In this document: positions 7,983-18,605 of the stretch, piece after piece
Layout of the letters: each line of letters begins with the position of its first letter
How positions within the stretch are numbered: position 1 is the first letter of the stretch
Source: Amycolatopsis sp. 2-15
GTDB taxonomy: Bacteria > Actinomycetota > Actinomycetes > Mycobacteriales > Pseudonocardiaceae
Length of the DNA stretch: 64,000 nucleotides
Direction: 5' to 3'
Assembly (NCBI RefSeq): GCF_030285625.1
Contig: NZ_CP127294.1
Coordinates: 4,040,001-4,104,000, forward strand
Notes under the pieces: generated by a model
The model's database searches: none
What the model saw: the letters and a program-made list of their open reading frames with translations, nothing else
What the model was told of the DNA's origin: nothing
Made by a program: the position numbers and the translations under genes

Positions 7983-8772
7983 TCTCCGATTGGGCTCCAT
8001 TGCTCACAGAGCACCCGACACGCCGCGGCACTGCCCGGCATCAACGCCGACAAAAAATGCCGCCCGACCTGCACAGAATGGCCCTGGGTGACTCTATTGC
8101 GCCATCGGAATATTCCACCGATACTGATAACGGCAAGGTCTCCAGTCGCCGTTCCCAGCAGCGGCTTTAGCCACGTTTGGTGCCCGCTGAATTCTAGCGT
8201 GACGATCAGCAAAACGAGGGCTACTGCAAGTGACGCCACGTAGTACCTTTTTCCGGGCTGCGCACCCCTTTCAGTTTATTGGCGGAAAATTCTCTAAGGG
8301 GCTGGCAGTCCGTTGAGAAGTCCACCGGTGACACCGGCAAGCCATCAGTACTGACGTCTGATCGGCTGGCTCCCCCAACTTTGAACCCAACGGAGCAGTA
8401 GCACCGCCAACCAGTCCACCGGACGGCAGCTCCAGCGGCGCACTCGAGACCCGCCGTAGCTGGGCAAGATGCAGTAACGAGGGGTTGAGACCCGTTCAAC
8501 CACGAGAGCGCGTCGAAGTCATCGACTTGGTGGTCGCGATCCCGACGGGCACGCCAGCAGTCGGGTCAACGCGTCGGAAATATCCACTTCAGGGCTTTCA
8601 TGCTTTGGTATGTCGACCGGGTACTCGAACGTAAAGAAGTGGTAATTTCTGATTCCGTGCCTGCCGTTCCGAATATCACTCCAACGGCTGATGGGTAGAA
8701 GGAGGCGGGCGGTTTAGATTTCCCCGTGGCGCCCGGAATTCAGGTGGCCGCTCGTTCAGGGGAGGGTCTGCC

Positions 8773-11700
8773 GTGTCCGGTGGGGTCGTTCGTGGTCGAA
8801 GACTGTCCGGTTTCCGGATGGTGACGGTTCTGCTCAGCGTGCTCGCACTGCTGGGGGCGACCACCTCGGTGGTCGGTGCGGCCCCGAAGCCGGCTTTGCC
8901 CGCTCAATCCGCTGCGGCGCCGAAACCCGCCGATTTCGGTCCTGACGCGGCGAAATCCGCCGATGTCGCGCTTGACGGCTACGGCGATGCGCAGGGCTAT
9001 CACGTCGAGCTGGGCCGGGAGGTTGCCGGGTTCGCGTGGCAGGAGGTCGCGCTGATCCACCCGGCCGGGTTCGACGACGACTCGTGGACCGGCTACCAGT
9101 GTGTGTCCGGCGACGGGAAGTACGCCGCGGTCGCGATCCTGCCGGGCTCGGCGGTGAACACCCAGGCCGCGCGCGACCACGGCGCCTTCGCCTACTCGAT
9201 CGACCTGGGCACCGGCACTGTGCGCGCGCTGGCCGGTGGCGTCGGCCTCAAGTACTACTCGCCCGGCTGCGGCATCGGAGACGCCGCGACGTTCACCGTC
9301 GCCCTCGACGGGCAGACCCGGCTGCTCACCGCGAATCTGTCCACCGGCAAGATCGACGCGGACGTGACAGTCCCGGGGCAGATCACCTCATCCGTCCCGA
9401 CGGGCTCCGGCGTCGTCGGCGTCGCCGGCAATCGGCTGCTCTCCCTGTCCGTCAAGGGAAAACTCGCCGTGCTGGCCACGTTGCCCGGTGACGTCTACGA
9501 CGTGCGCCCAGCCGCCGATGGCGGTGTCAGCTTCCTGCACACCAAGCCGGGCACCCGGACCGCGACCGCCGCGCACGAGCACGCCGACACGGTCACCACA
9601 CTCGGCTCCGGCGACCTGACCCGGGTACAGCTCTTCCAAGGCCGCGCCGGACACGCTGTACTGTCCGGCGCCACCCCCACCGCGCCCAGCGGGCTGGGGG
9701 CGGCAGGCGTCCGCGATGTCGCCGACCGTGGTCTTGCACACGGCGCCGAATCGTCCTCTTTGGATGGTGACGCGCTCCTCGGGCCGGACGCCGACGGCCG
9801 CAAATCCGCACCCGTACTGCTGGCGACGAAGACCGGTAAGTTGCTCGCCCCCGCGGTACCCGCCGCCACCCGCGCTGCCACTACCGCCGTGCCCACCTAC
9901 TCCGCTGCGCCGAAGCCTGCCCAAGCCCCGCACCAGAACCGGCTGAGCCCGAAGGGAGACGCGGCCCCGACGGCCACCACAACGCCGAACGCCACCCAGG
10001 TACAGACGCCGAAGTGCGCCGTGCCGCCACTGAACGCGAACCGGCAGGTGATGCAGCCGAACCCGGCGCAGGTCAACTGGGCGGTGCAGATGGCTGAGCA
10101 GGATCTGCTGACCGGCAGTGCCTATACCCGACCGGCCGGGTTCGACAACCTGGGCCTGGTCGCTTACGCGCCGAACAGCGACTTCCCGCTGATCCCGCTG
10201 TCGCACCCTTCGGGTGGCACGAACACCGTGCCGCGCTCGATCTTCGAGGGCATCATGGCTCAGGAGTCGAACTGGTCGCAGGCTTCCTGGCACGCCCCGG
10301 CCGGTACGGCGGGTGACCCGTTGATCTCCAGCTACTACGGCGCAGGTGGCGACATCGTCTCGATCAACTATGCCGCTTCCGACTGCGGCTACGGCATCAG
10401 CCAGGTCACCGACGGCATGCACATCGGCGACCACTCGCTGTCCGAACACGGCCAGTGGAAGGTCGCCGTCGACTACCAGGAGAACATCGCCGCCGGCCTG
10501 CAGATCCTGGAGACGACCTGGAACCAGCTCTACGCCGCCGGTATCACCGCGAACAACGGCGACCCGCGCTACCTGGAGAACTGGTACTTCGCCGCCTGGG
10601 CCTACAACTCGGGCATCCAACCGAACGCGGCCAACGGCAACACCACTGGCTGCACCCCCGGCCCTTCCTGCACCAGCCCGCACGGAACGTGGGGCCTGGG
10701 CTGGACCAACAACCCGGCCAACCTGGACTACCCCCCGAACCGCGACCCGTACCTGCAGGACACCTACGCGGACGCGGCGCACCCGGCGAGCTGGCCGTAC
10801 CAGGAGCGCGTGCTGGGCTGGACCGCGAGCCCGCTGATCCGCTACGGCAGCCAGGCGTACGCGAAGCCGACCTACAACGGCGGGCAGCGCTGGGTGCAGC
10901 CCGCTCCGTTCACCGCGATGTGCTCGCTCGTGGGCAACCAGTGCGACCCCAACGCCACCAACACGTCCATCCCGGGCGCCAGCCACTGCATGCTCGATGA
11001 CTTCGAGTGCTGGTGGCACAACCCGGTGACGTGGATCCCCAGCTGTGCCACAACGTGTGCGACCAGTCCCTACGCGGTCTCGGGCGGGTCGGAACCGGCG
11101 AACCCGACCCAGAACCCGCCTACCTGCAGCCAGGACACATCGAAGGTGCCCGGCGGTTCGATCATCGTCGACGACGAACCGAACCGGCTGAACCTGCAGG
11201 GCTGCGGCGGCGCGAACTGGTCCAGCAACGGCACGTTCACCTACACCTACGGCACCAACTCCGCCGGTGACCCGATTGGCGCGATCGACACTCACCAGCT
11301 CGGCACCGGCCTCGGCGGCCGGGTCCTGTTCACCCACACCGAGGACGGCTCGAATCCTTCACTAATCAACACCGGCGTGTGGACGCCGAACCTGCCCTCA
11401 CTGCAGTACTACAAGGTCAAACTGCACCTGCCCGGCCTCGGCGCCGAAGCCACGAACGTCGTCTACAACATCAACCCCGGCGGGGGCGTCGCACCGTGGA
11501 AGATCCGGGTCAACCAGGCCTGGAACTCCGAGCAATGGGTCACTATCGGCACCTTCGCCATGCAGAACGGCGGCAACGTCACCCTCACCAACGACGGCAG
11601 CTCCCAGGACAACGGCGGCTACGGCTATTCGGACTTCGACGTCGCCTTCGACGCCGTCGCGTTCGTCCCCGAAGGCGGTACCCCCGGCCAGCCGATCGGC

Positions 11701-14700
11701 GGGCCGCCCGGCATCCAGGACGAACCCCGCGGCAGCAATCCGGCTTTCATCGCCTGTGGTTGCGCACGCCGCACTGCGGGCGATCCCGTCGACACCGCGA
11801 CGGGCTATTTCGGCGACGAATTCAATGATTTGACCACGCCTGGCCGCGGGATGCCGCTCACGTTCACCCGAAGCTACGCTGAGAGCATCGCCGATCCCAA
11901 CGGTCCCAACAAAACTCTCGCGGCCGACGGGCCATTCGGCTGGGGCTGGACGTACTCGTACAATCTGACCGCTGTCGACGACGCGGCTACCGGCCAGGTG
12001 ACGGTGCGACAGGAGGACGGTTCGGCAGTCGTTTTCAATGCCACCGGAAGCACCTTCACTCCGGTCGCACCGAGGTACGACGCGACACTGACGACGTCCG
12101 GATCGTCTTACCAATACACCCGGCGAGGCAAGGAAATCTTCACGTTCGACGCCGCGAGCGGACGCCTGACGGCGGAGACTGACCTGGCGGGAAGCAAAGC
12201 GTCCCCGCCCTACCAGACGACTTTGGCCTACGACGGCGCCGGTCACTTGTCGACGATCACCGACCCCGCAAACCGGAAATACACGCTCAGCTGGACGGGA
12301 AACCACATCATCGGCGTTTCCGACACTGCCGGCCGCCAGGTGACCTACGGATACGACACGAACGGCAATCTCACCGACGTCTACGGAATCGGGACCACCC
12401 GGACTCCCGCCCTCCAGGACGACGACCACACGCAGTACACCTACGACGGCAACCACCTGATGACATCAATGCGGTCCCCAGCTAACTTCGGCGGCCCTGC
12501 CACGGCGAAAACGTCGATGGTGTACGACAGCGCTGAACGGGTGCAAACGCAGACGGATGCCAACGGACACACGACGACGTTCACCTACGGTCCAGACGGC
12601 GGCCTCGCCGCCGGACAGACTGAGGTGACCGATCCCGCAGGCCACAAGAAACTGGACACCTACCAGAACGGGCTGCTGACCGCAGAGACCTTGGGGTACG
12701 GCACGGCCGACGCCGGCACCACGTCCTATACCTACGATCCGGTCACCCTGGGCGTGTCCGCACAGACCGACCCCGACGGCGGCCTGCAGACATACACCTA
12801 CGACGACCACGGCAACAAGACCTCCGAGTCCAACTCGCTCGGCTTTACGACCGATTATGTCTACGACGACGCCGCGAACCTTCTCGAGACCATCGACCCC
12901 GACGGCGTGGCGACGGTCAACCAGTACGACCAGGCGGGGCACGTCCCGGCGGGGACCGGCGGAGGGTTGGACTTAACCTCGAGAACGGTCACCCGCGCGA
13001 ACAACGTAGTGGAATCCGCGACCGGCAACTTCGGCCCGGCTCCGACCCGTACCGCCACGTTCTTCTATGACGACCCCGCCCACCCAGCCGATCTGACAAG
13101 AGCGGTCGATCCCAACGGCAAGACCACCAGCGTCGCATTCGACGCCTACGGCGATCAGATATCGGTGACCGACGCCGCCGGGGACAAGACCCAGTCAGGA
13201 TTCGACACCGCGACCGGCTGGCTTGTCGCGAGGGTAGACGGGAACGGGACGGCGGCGGGAGTCGTTCCCAGCTGCATCCCGCCGGCCAAGGGCTGCACCA
13301 CCTACGGGCACGACGCCTACGGAAACGTCACCCTCACCACGGATCCGCTTGGCCACGTCGCTTCCGCGCACTATGATGCCGATAGCCACCAGACGTCGGC
13401 CACTGACGCCAACCACCGGACGACGAGCACGACGTTCGATGCGGCGGGGCAACCGGTGAAGGTGACCCAGCCCGACAATTCCACACAGATCACCGACTAC
13501 AACCCGGATGGAACTGTGGCCGACACGATCGACGGCCTCGCTGAGAAGACGGTGTACGGCTACGACGGACAAGACCGAAAAACTTCTCGCACAGATCCTG
13601 CCGGCCGGAAATCGGCCCTGCATATCGACCCGGCGGGGCGCGTGCTGACCGCAACCGACCCGGGCGGCCGGGTGACCACCAACGGCTACGATCCGGCGGG
13701 GCAGCTCACCTCCATGACCTACTCGGACGGCGAGACGCCCATGGCCGCGTACAGCTACGACCCCGCGGGTCACCGGCTGTCGATGACAGACGGGACCGGC
13801 ACATCAACCTGGACTTACGACGCCTTCGGCGACGTCGTCTCGCAGACCCAGGGTTCGGGCGCGACCGTGGAGTACGGCTATGACGACAACGGCAACCAGA
13901 TCAGCATCACCTACCCGGACCACACCAACCCGGTGACCCGGACCTTCGACGACGCCGAGCGGCTCAAGACCGTGACTGACTGGTCCGGGAACAAGACCAC
14001 CTTCGGTTACGACGGCGACAGTGCCGTCAATACGACCCAGTATCCGAACGGCGCGACCATCACCAACGGCTACGACGACAGCGATCACCTGACCAGCACG
14101 TCCGCCGGCACCGGGAACATAACCGCGCTGTCCGCGAACTACGGCCGCGACCCGATCGGCCAGCTGTCGTCCAGGACGATCGGATCAGCCACCCAGACCT
14201 TCGGATACAACGCCAGGGAGCAGCTCAGCTCCGACGGCACGAACACCTACACCGTCGATGCGGCGGGCAATCCGGTACAGATCGCCGCCGCCACTCAGGC
14301 ATTCGACTCTGCGGGGCAGATCTGCTGGACGCTTCCGAGCGGCTCGGTCACCACCCCGAGTTGCGGCACCGTGCCGGCCGGTGCCACGGGCTACACTTTC
14401 AGCTCGTCCGGCGAGCGCAAGACGGGTGGTTCAGCCACCTACAGCTACGACCAAGCAAGTCGGCTGACCGCGTTCAGCCGAGGAGGTGTGTCAGCGACGT
14501 ACGGGTACAACGGGGACGGTATGCGGATGTCGAAGACATCCGGCGGGACGACAGCCACCTTCGTCTGGGATGCCGGCTCAACCCCGAACGTCCTCAACGA
14601 CTCCGTCAACGACTACCTGTACGGACCAGATGGCCTCCCCATCGAGCAGGTCGGACCTGACGGTTCGTTCTGGTACGTCCACGATCAGGTCGGCTCGACC

Positions 14701-15477
14701 ATCGCACTGCTCAATGGCGCAGGAGCCGTGGCGGGCAGCTACACCTACACGCCGTACGGGGCCGCAACTGCGTCGGGCTCCGCCGACACACCACTCCGTT
14801 TCACCGGACAGTACACGGACGCGGAATCCGGACTGGTCTATCTCCGCGCCCGGTTCTACGATCCGGCAACCGCCCTGTTCCTCACGGTAGATCCACAGGT
14901 CGACAGCACGCACAGCCCGTACGGCTACGTGATGGGCAATCCGGTCAACCTGACCGACTTGTCCGGGATGTGCTGGTCTGGGTTCGGTTGGGCCTGTGCC
15001 GCAGCGAACTTCGTCTGGGAGCACAAGACCGCCTTCGAGGTGGGACTCGCGGTCGCGTCGCTGGCCATTCCCGTGGTTGGCGAATTCGTAGGCGGCACCT
15101 TGCTCGCCGACACAGTGATCGGTGTAGGCGTCAGCGAAGGCGCGGCGATGCTCGGCAACGGCCTGTTCTACGCGGACACAGCGCTGTCCATCGCGGACGC
15201 CAGATACACGTGCCAGACAGGAAGCGCGGCCGGTTGCGCGGTCGGCGTGGCGAGCGTTGCGACGGGTGCCGCGGGGTATGCCTTCGGCGCCGGTGCGAGA
15301 GCGGCCGGAAAGCTGGCTGGCAGCGCCGGCTCGGCGATTGGCCGATGGGGTTACCGCCAGGCGTCACGCGGCCTCAACATCGGTGCCTGGCTGCAGAACA
15401 TCGCGTCGCTAGGCTATTCGATCGCGGGCGGCTGCAACCTTGACACCTCCCAGGACCCGAACCTGCTGAACCGTTAG
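8773..15477 (+). CDS. Secreted RHS-repeat protein with lysozyme-like domain and unknown C-terminal domain
   Basis: The protein has 2234 residues from GTG 8773 with a good ribosome-binding site. Order of parts: signal peptide (about 1-36); a beta-rich region (about 60-260); an Ala/Pro linker; a transglycosylase-like domain (about 470-650) with SIFEGIMAQESNWSQASWHA and CGYGISQVTDGM; a golvesin-like beta domain (about 790-980); DUF6531 starting DPVDTATGYFGDEF (about 1004); many YD/RHS repeats (about 1060-1990); the RHS core (about 2007-2065) ending NPVNLTDLSG. The last 165 residues match nothing I know and are rich in Gly/Ala hydrophobic stretches. This is a polymorphic-toxin layout: the RHS shell encloses a released C-terminal effector, here perhaps membrane-active. 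No nuclease motif is seen. Confidence 0.9.
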   Translation: MSGGVVRGRRLSGFRMVTVLLSVLALLGATTSVVGAAPKPALPAQSAAAPKPADFGPDAAKSADVALDGYGDAQGYHVELGREVAGFAWQEVALIHPAGFDDDSWTGYQCVSGDGKYAAVAILPGSAVNTQAARDHGAFAYSIDLGTGTVRALAGGVGLKYYSPGCGIGDAATFTVALDGQTRLLTANLSTGKIDADVTVPGQITSSVPTGSGVVGVAGNRLLSLSVKGKLAVLATLPGDVYDVRPAADGGVSFLHTKPGTRTATAAHEHADTVTTLGSGDLTRVQLFQGRAGHAVLSGATPTAPSGLGAAGVRDVADRGLAHGAESSSLDGDALLGPDADGRKSAPVLLATKTGKLLAPAVPAATRAATTAVPTYSAAPKPAQAPHQNRLSPKGDAAPTATTTPNATQVQTPKCAVPPLNANRQVMQPNPAQVNWAVQMAEQDLLTGSAYTRPAGFDNLGLVAYAPNSDFPLIPLSHPSGGTNTVPRSIFEGIMAQESNWSQASWHAPAGTAGDPLISSYYGAGGDIVSINYAASDCGYGISQVTDGMHIGDHSLSEHGQWKVAVDYQENIAAGLQILETTWNQLYAAGITANNGDPRYLENWYFAAWAYNSGIQPNAANGNTTGCTPGPSCTSPHGTWGLGWTNNPANLDYPPNRDPYLQDTYADAAHPASWPYQERVLGWTASPLIRYGSQAYAKPTYNGGQRWVQPAPFTAMCSLVGNQCDPNATNTSIPGASHCMLDDFECWWHNPVTWIPSCATTCATSPYAVSGGSEPANPTQNPPTCSQDTSKVPGGSIIVDDEPNRLNLQGCGGANWSSNGTFTYTYGTNSAGDPIGAIDTHQLGTGLGGRVLFTHTEDGSNPSLINTGVWTPNLPSLQYYKVKLHLPGLGAEATNVVYNINPGGGVAPWKIRVNQAWNSEQWVTIGTFAMQNGGNVTLTNDGSSQDNGGYGYSDFDVAFDAVAFVPEGGTPGQPIGGPPGIQDEPRGSNPAFIACGCARRTAGDPVDTATGYFGDEFNDLTTPGRGMPLTFTRSYAESIADPNGPNKTLAADGPFGWGWTYSYNLTAVDDAATGQVTVRQEDGSAVVFNATGSTFTPVAPRYDATLTTSGSSYQYTRRGKEIFTFDAASGRLTAETDLAGSKASPPYQTTLAYDGAGHLSTITDPANRKYTLSWTGNHIIGVSDTAGRQVTYGYDTNGNLTDVYGIGTTRTPALQDDDHTQYTYDGNHLMTSMRSPANFGGPATAKTSMVYDSAERVQTQTDANGHTTTFTYGPDGGLAAGQTEVTDPAGHKKLDTYQNGLLTAETLGYGTADAGTTSYTYDPVTLGVSAQTDPDGGLQTYTYDDHGNKTSESNSLGFTTDYVYDDAANLLETIDPDGVATVNQYDQAGHVPAGTGGGLDLTSRTVTRANNVVESATGNFGPAPTRTATFFYDDPAHPADLTRAVDPNGKTTSVAFDAYGDQISVTDAAGDKTQSGFDTATGWLVARVDGNGTAAGVVPSCIPPAKGCTTYGHDAYGNVTLTTDPLGHVASAHYDADSHQTSATDANHRTTSTTFDAAGQPVKVTQPDNSTQITDYNPDGTVADTIDGLAEKTVYGYDGQDRKTSRTDPAGRKSALHIDPAGRVLTATDPGGRVTTNGYDPAGQLTSMTYSDGETPMAAYSYDPAGHRLSMTDGTGTSTWTYDAFGDVVSQTQGSGATVEYGYDDNGNQISITYPDHTNPVTRTFDDAERLKTVTDWSGNKTTFGYDGDSAVNTTQYPNGATITNGYDDSDHLTSTSAGTGNITALSANYGRDPIGQLSSRTIGSATQTFGYNAREQLSSDGTNTYTVDAAGNPVQIAAATQAFDSAGQICWTLPSGSVTTPSCGTVPAGATGYTFSSSGERKTGGSATYSYDQASRLTAFSRGGVSATYGYNGDGMRMSKTSGGTTATFVWDAGSTPNVLNDSVNDYLYGPDGLPIEQVGPDGSFWYVHDQVGSTIALLNGAGAVAGSYTYTPYGAATASGSADTPLRFTGQYTDAESGLVYLRARFYDPATALFLTVDPQVDSTHSPYGYVMGNPVNLTDLSGMCWSGFGWACAAANFVWEHKTAFEVGLAVASLAIPVVGEFVGGTLLADTVIGVGVSEGAAMLGNGLFYADTALSIADARYTCQTGSAAGCAVGVASVATGAAGYAFGAGARAAGKLAGSAGSAIGRWGYRQASRGLNIGAWLQNIASLGYSIAGGCNLDTSQDPNLLNR

Positions 15478-15511
15478 GATCACACCGCAGCCGCCGAAGG
15501 AAGCGAACCGG

Positions 15512-15976
15512 ATGACCGACACCAGCGAGGCACGTCCTCTGGAGCCTCGGCAGCTCAAATGGAGTGCGCGCCGGAAACTGCGAAAAGCCCGCCGCGAAGG
15601 AAGAACCGGCATGCTGGCTTATGCGGTCATCCCGTCGAGCAACCGGAACGGCTATCGGTACCTTCGGTCGGTCTTCATCCGCGAGGGCCGACGCGAATTG
15701 TTCGTCGGAAACGTCGGCGACCGGTCGGTGCGCTGGGTCGATCTCGCTCCGGGAAGCCATCGCCTCAGCTTTGTGGTCAGCGACGCGGGCAAGGAGGTCG
15801 CCTTGATTCGAGAGGTGGCTCTCCAACCTCGGCAGATACTCGTGTCGTGGTGCTACACGACCTATTCCTTGAAGCCACTAGATCGTCATCCGCGGCCTAA
15901 TCGGTGGTATATCGGCATTCTGGACGGCGCTTCAGGGGAACAGATTATCGAACACGATCGGTCGGCCACGGACTGA
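15512..15976 (+). CDS. Small protein of unknown function, candidate immunity partner of the RHS protein
   Basis: The protein has 154 residues, with ATG 15512 behind GAAGGAAG and only 34 nt after the RHS stop on the same strand. The N-terminus is basic (ARRKLRKARREGR). The remainder looks all-beta, with VDLAPGSHRLSFVV resembling the PEGA-like repeat found in surface and regulatory proteins. It has no signal peptide and no membrane segment. Position directly after an RHS toxin-like gene is where immunity genes normally sit, which is the only basis for that suggestion. A soluble protein would be an unusual antidote to a membrane-active toxin. Confidence 0.6.
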   Translation: MTDTSEARPLEPRQLKWSARRKLRKARREGRTGMLAYAVIPSSNRNGYRYLRSVFIREGRRELFVGNVGDRSVRWVDLAPGSHRLSFVVSDAGKEVALIREVALQPRQILVSWCYTTYSLKPLDRHPRPNRWYIGILDGASGEQIIEHDRSATD

Positions 15977-16784
15977 GGCTGGCCGGTCGTGCCGGTCCTG
16001 CCCAAAACCATTGGCGTCGACTTTGGCGAACCGCTCCTCGAATCTTGCCAAGAAAGTGAACAAGTCGCCATATTCGGGTGGTGCAGCCGGATGCGCCGCA
16101 CGAGGTGCTGATGAGTGTGCTTGGTGGCATGAGCGTGTCGGAGTGGCGCCATGGTCGCCAAACGCAGGTTCGGAGTCGTCGACACACCGAGGTAGTTCGC
16201 ACGCGATGCCGATGACGTTCGCACGGAGTATCGCGCCCTGTGGACGCTGCGGGAGGAGGTCCAGCCGTTGTCGACCAGTCAGTTCTGGGTCGGGCGATAC
16301 GTGGGTGCCCGTGGTTCGGTGGTGCGAGTGACGGGCACTGCGCCGCCAACGCGTGCCGGAGCCTCGGGTGAAGGTTGACTAGGGCAGGGGCTGAGCGATC
16401 TCCGCTCAACAGTAGGGCAGGAACACCCGTTGCGGCGAGGTTTAGCTGAGATTCGCTTGTCTTGCGTCAACTCGGGTCGATGTGACGTGACCGGTTCGGT
16501 AGTGAATGACCGGTTAGGGAGCACTTGCAGCGACCGATCAGTTTGCCGGAGTTGGCGCTTCTGTCCGCGATCAGGCCCGAGCCTGCGTCACATGTCCGGT
16601 CCGCAGCTCGGGAAGCCTTCGTTCTGAAATCTCCTGGTAATCCCGTTGGCGGGTATGTCGTACTGTTTGTCAACCTGAGCGTGCCGTGTTGCTGCGCAGG
16701 CAAATCGGCTGGCATGGAGCGTGAACTCGACGCCGGGGTTGGGTGAATAGATATGGATAGGTTGGGGCCCGAAGGGGGTCGTCG
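15977..16784. other. Gene-free interval
   Basis: About 800 bp without a supportable gene. Open frames here have no ribosome-binding site and no family resemblance. GC content is lower than in the core regions. The last 40 bp hold the leader of the sigma-factor gene, with GAAGGGGG near 16770. Nothing else was recognised. Confidence 0.55.
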
Positions 16785-17390
16785 ATGGTTCAGGGGTTTC
16801 GGCAGACGGGATCGCAGGTGGTTGATGAGGTGGCCGATGACGGCGAGGTGATCGCTGCGTCGGCTGATCGCCCGGACCTGTTCGCCGTGATCTTTGATCG
16901 GCATGCGGCATCGGTCTACGGGTACCTAGCGAGTCGGCTGGGCCAGCAGATTGCCGACGATCTGCTGGCCGACACGTTCCTGGCGGCGTTCAGTGCGCGT
17001 CAACGTTATGACTCGGCCAGGGCCGGCGTACGTCCCTGGCTATTCGGCATCGCGACGAACATGATCGCGCGGCATCGGCGCGACGAGGTGCGGCGCCACC
17101 GGCTCACTTCTGCCGCGGCGCGCGACGACGACGGCGGGCATGACGATCGAGTCACGGCAGAGCTGGCTGCACAGGCGATGCGGCCGCTGCTGAGCGCGGC
17201 GTTGGCTGGCTTGTCGCAGGGCGATCGGGACGTTCTGTTGTTGATCGCATGGGAGCAGCTGAGCTACGAGGAGGTTGCCGCAGTGCTGGCGATTCCGTTA
17301 GGGACTGTCCGGTCCCGGCTCAACCGGGCACGTCGCAAGGTCCGTGCGATCTTGGCTGCGAATTCAGTAGTGACTGTTGATGAGGAGTGA
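16785..17390 (+). CDS. ECF-type RNA polymerase sigma factor
   Basis: The protein has 201 residues. Sigma region 2 lies at about 30-100 (LFAVIFDRHAASVYGYL, ADDLLADTFLAAF, VRPWLFGIATNMIARHRR), a variable linker follows, and region 4 at about 135-190 has SYEEVAAVLAIPLGTVRSRLNRARRKVR. It would direct RNA polymerase to a small stress or envelope regulon. A membrane protein gene follows 4 nt after the stop, a typical sigma/partner operon. No matching promoter consensus was found in the window. Confidence 0.9.
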   Translation: MVQGFRQTGSQVVDEVADDGEVIAASADRPDLFAVIFDRHAASVYGYLASRLGQQIADDLLADTFLAAFSARQRYDSARAGVRPWLFGIATNMIARHRRDEVRRHRLTSAAARDDDGGHDDRVTAELAAQAMRPLLSAALAGLSQGDRDVLLLIAWEQLSYEEVAAVLAIPLGTVRSRLNRARRKVRAILAANSVVTVDEE

Positions 17391-17394
17391 GATC

Positions 17395-18351
17395 ATGGAC
17401 GAGGTTGAAATGATCAAGGCCGGTCGGCCACCGCGACAACTGCCCGACGACGCCACGTTGACCGCTGCTCGTGCTCAGCTGATCACGGTCGCAACGCAGG
17501 AGTCGCGTGGCCGCAGGAATCCCAAGCCATCCCGATACTGGGTACTGACCGGCACCCTGGCGACGGCAGCTGCGGCTGCAGTCGTGGTCGGTGTGGTTTT
17601 TGCGCCCAGCCCCGCCGGGCGCGAGCCTGTCCCGTCGGCCGCCTCGCCGGCTGCGGTCTCGCCAGGCGTGGTCCGAGCTGTCGATGTGGTGAAGATCCTC
17701 AACACTGCCGCACAACGAGCGCTGGCACTACCGAACGTGCCGCCCCGTCCCGATCAGTACGTCTACACCCAATACACCGACGGACGGCAGGTGTGGCGAT
17801 CGGTCGATGGCGGGCACACGGGGTTAGTGCAGCGCAGCGACGGATCTCGGGACGTGACTCCCGGGTGCAGTGACGGCCAGGCCAGTGCCGTGGACAAGGC
17901 CGGCCAAGAGGTTCCGGGCACGACCACCCCGTGCTCCGCGGAAGGCGCAGCGTATAAGCCAGGATTACCGACGGACCCCGCCGCGTTGCTGACCTACCTC
18001 AACGGCAACGTACCCTACAGCGCGGATCGGCCCGGCGACGTGAACCGGGTGGCGAAGGGAACGATGGAGCTGTTCGACACCACCTACCTCACTCCGGCCA
18101 CCCGCGCCGCGCTCTTCAAGACCATTGCCACGTTGCCCGGCCTCCACCTCGACACGACCGCGTCAGACTCGCTGGGACGCCAAGGGATCGGCATCTCATG
18201 GACTTACGGAAGCACGAATCAGCTCGTCTTCGACCCCAGCACCTACACGTTCCTCGGCGTCACGACTAGCGCCGACAACGGGACCGAGGGTGCGTCATCG
18301 GTAGCCAGGGTCGCGATCGTCGACCAAGCGGGTCAGACGCCCTCCAACTAA
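17395..18351 (+). CDS. CU044_5270-family membrane protein, probable sigma-factor partner
   Basis: The protein has 318 residues from ATG 17395; AGGAG at 17383-17387 supports this start over an in-frame TTG at 17377 that would overlap the sigma gene. A cytoplasmic N-terminus of about 50 residues precedes one membrane segment (about 46-65). An extracytoplasmic domain follows with PDQYVYTQYTDGRQVWRSVDG, typical of the actinobacterial CU044_5270 family that accompanies ECF sigma genes. An anti-sigma role is inferred from position and topology; no zinc-binding HxxxCxxC motif is present. Confidence 0.78.
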   Translation: MDEVEMIKAGRPPRQLPDDATLTAARAQLITVATQESRGRRNPKPSRYWVLTGTLATAAAAAVVVGVVFAPSPAGREPVPSAASPAAVSPGVVRAVDVVKILNTAAQRALALPNVPPRPDQYVYTQYTDGRQVWRSVDGGHTGLVQRSDGSRDVTPGCSDGQASAVDKAGQEVPGTTTPCSAEGAAYKPGLPTDPAALLTYLNGNVPYSADRPGDVNRVAKGTMELFDTTYLTPATRAALFKTIATLPGLHLDTTASDSLGRQGIGISWTYGSTNQLVFDPSTYTFLGVTTSADNGTEGASSVARVAIVDQAGQTPSN

Positions 18352-18605
18352 CGGACATCTCGACACCCGGCGGTAGAAATAGCTTTAAGTGTCGACCGTG
18401 GGGCATTCTGTGCCCAACGCTGACAATCAGCCGATTCGTCACCAGCGCCCTAGCCGCGATACCACCCGAACGGCGCTCGTGCGGAAGCCTTGAGGAACAT
18501 ACGATTTTCAGGGTTCTTTCCCGCCGGCCACCGAATCGAGCATGCGCGGGCGGCCCAAAGAAGACGCACAGCGCCGCTATGTGGCGCTTATGGGGGGCTG
18601 AAGTG

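Larger units (their letters stand above)
7326..8772. other. Gene-poor decayed stretch
   Basis: About 1.45 kb lie between the IS fragment and the RHS gene. The only protein-like piece is at 7556-7850. A perfect hairpin lies at 7951-7982. Other open frames have atypical composition and no recognisable motif. Base composition is lower in GC than the flanks, as expected of old accessory DNA. A ribosome-binding site for the RHS gene is seen at its right edge (GGGGAGGG, about 8758-8765). Confidence 0.6.

Noticed and set aside
7373..8170. 265-codon plus-strand frame after the IS fragment
   Set aside because: Only about 95 codons from 7556 look like protein. The start region and the tail have no features, so only the middle piece is annotated, as a fragment.
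9388..11337. Open frame of 649 codons on the minus strand
   Set aside because: It is antisense to the RHS gene, lacks a ribosome-binding site and any motif; a GC-driven shadow frame.
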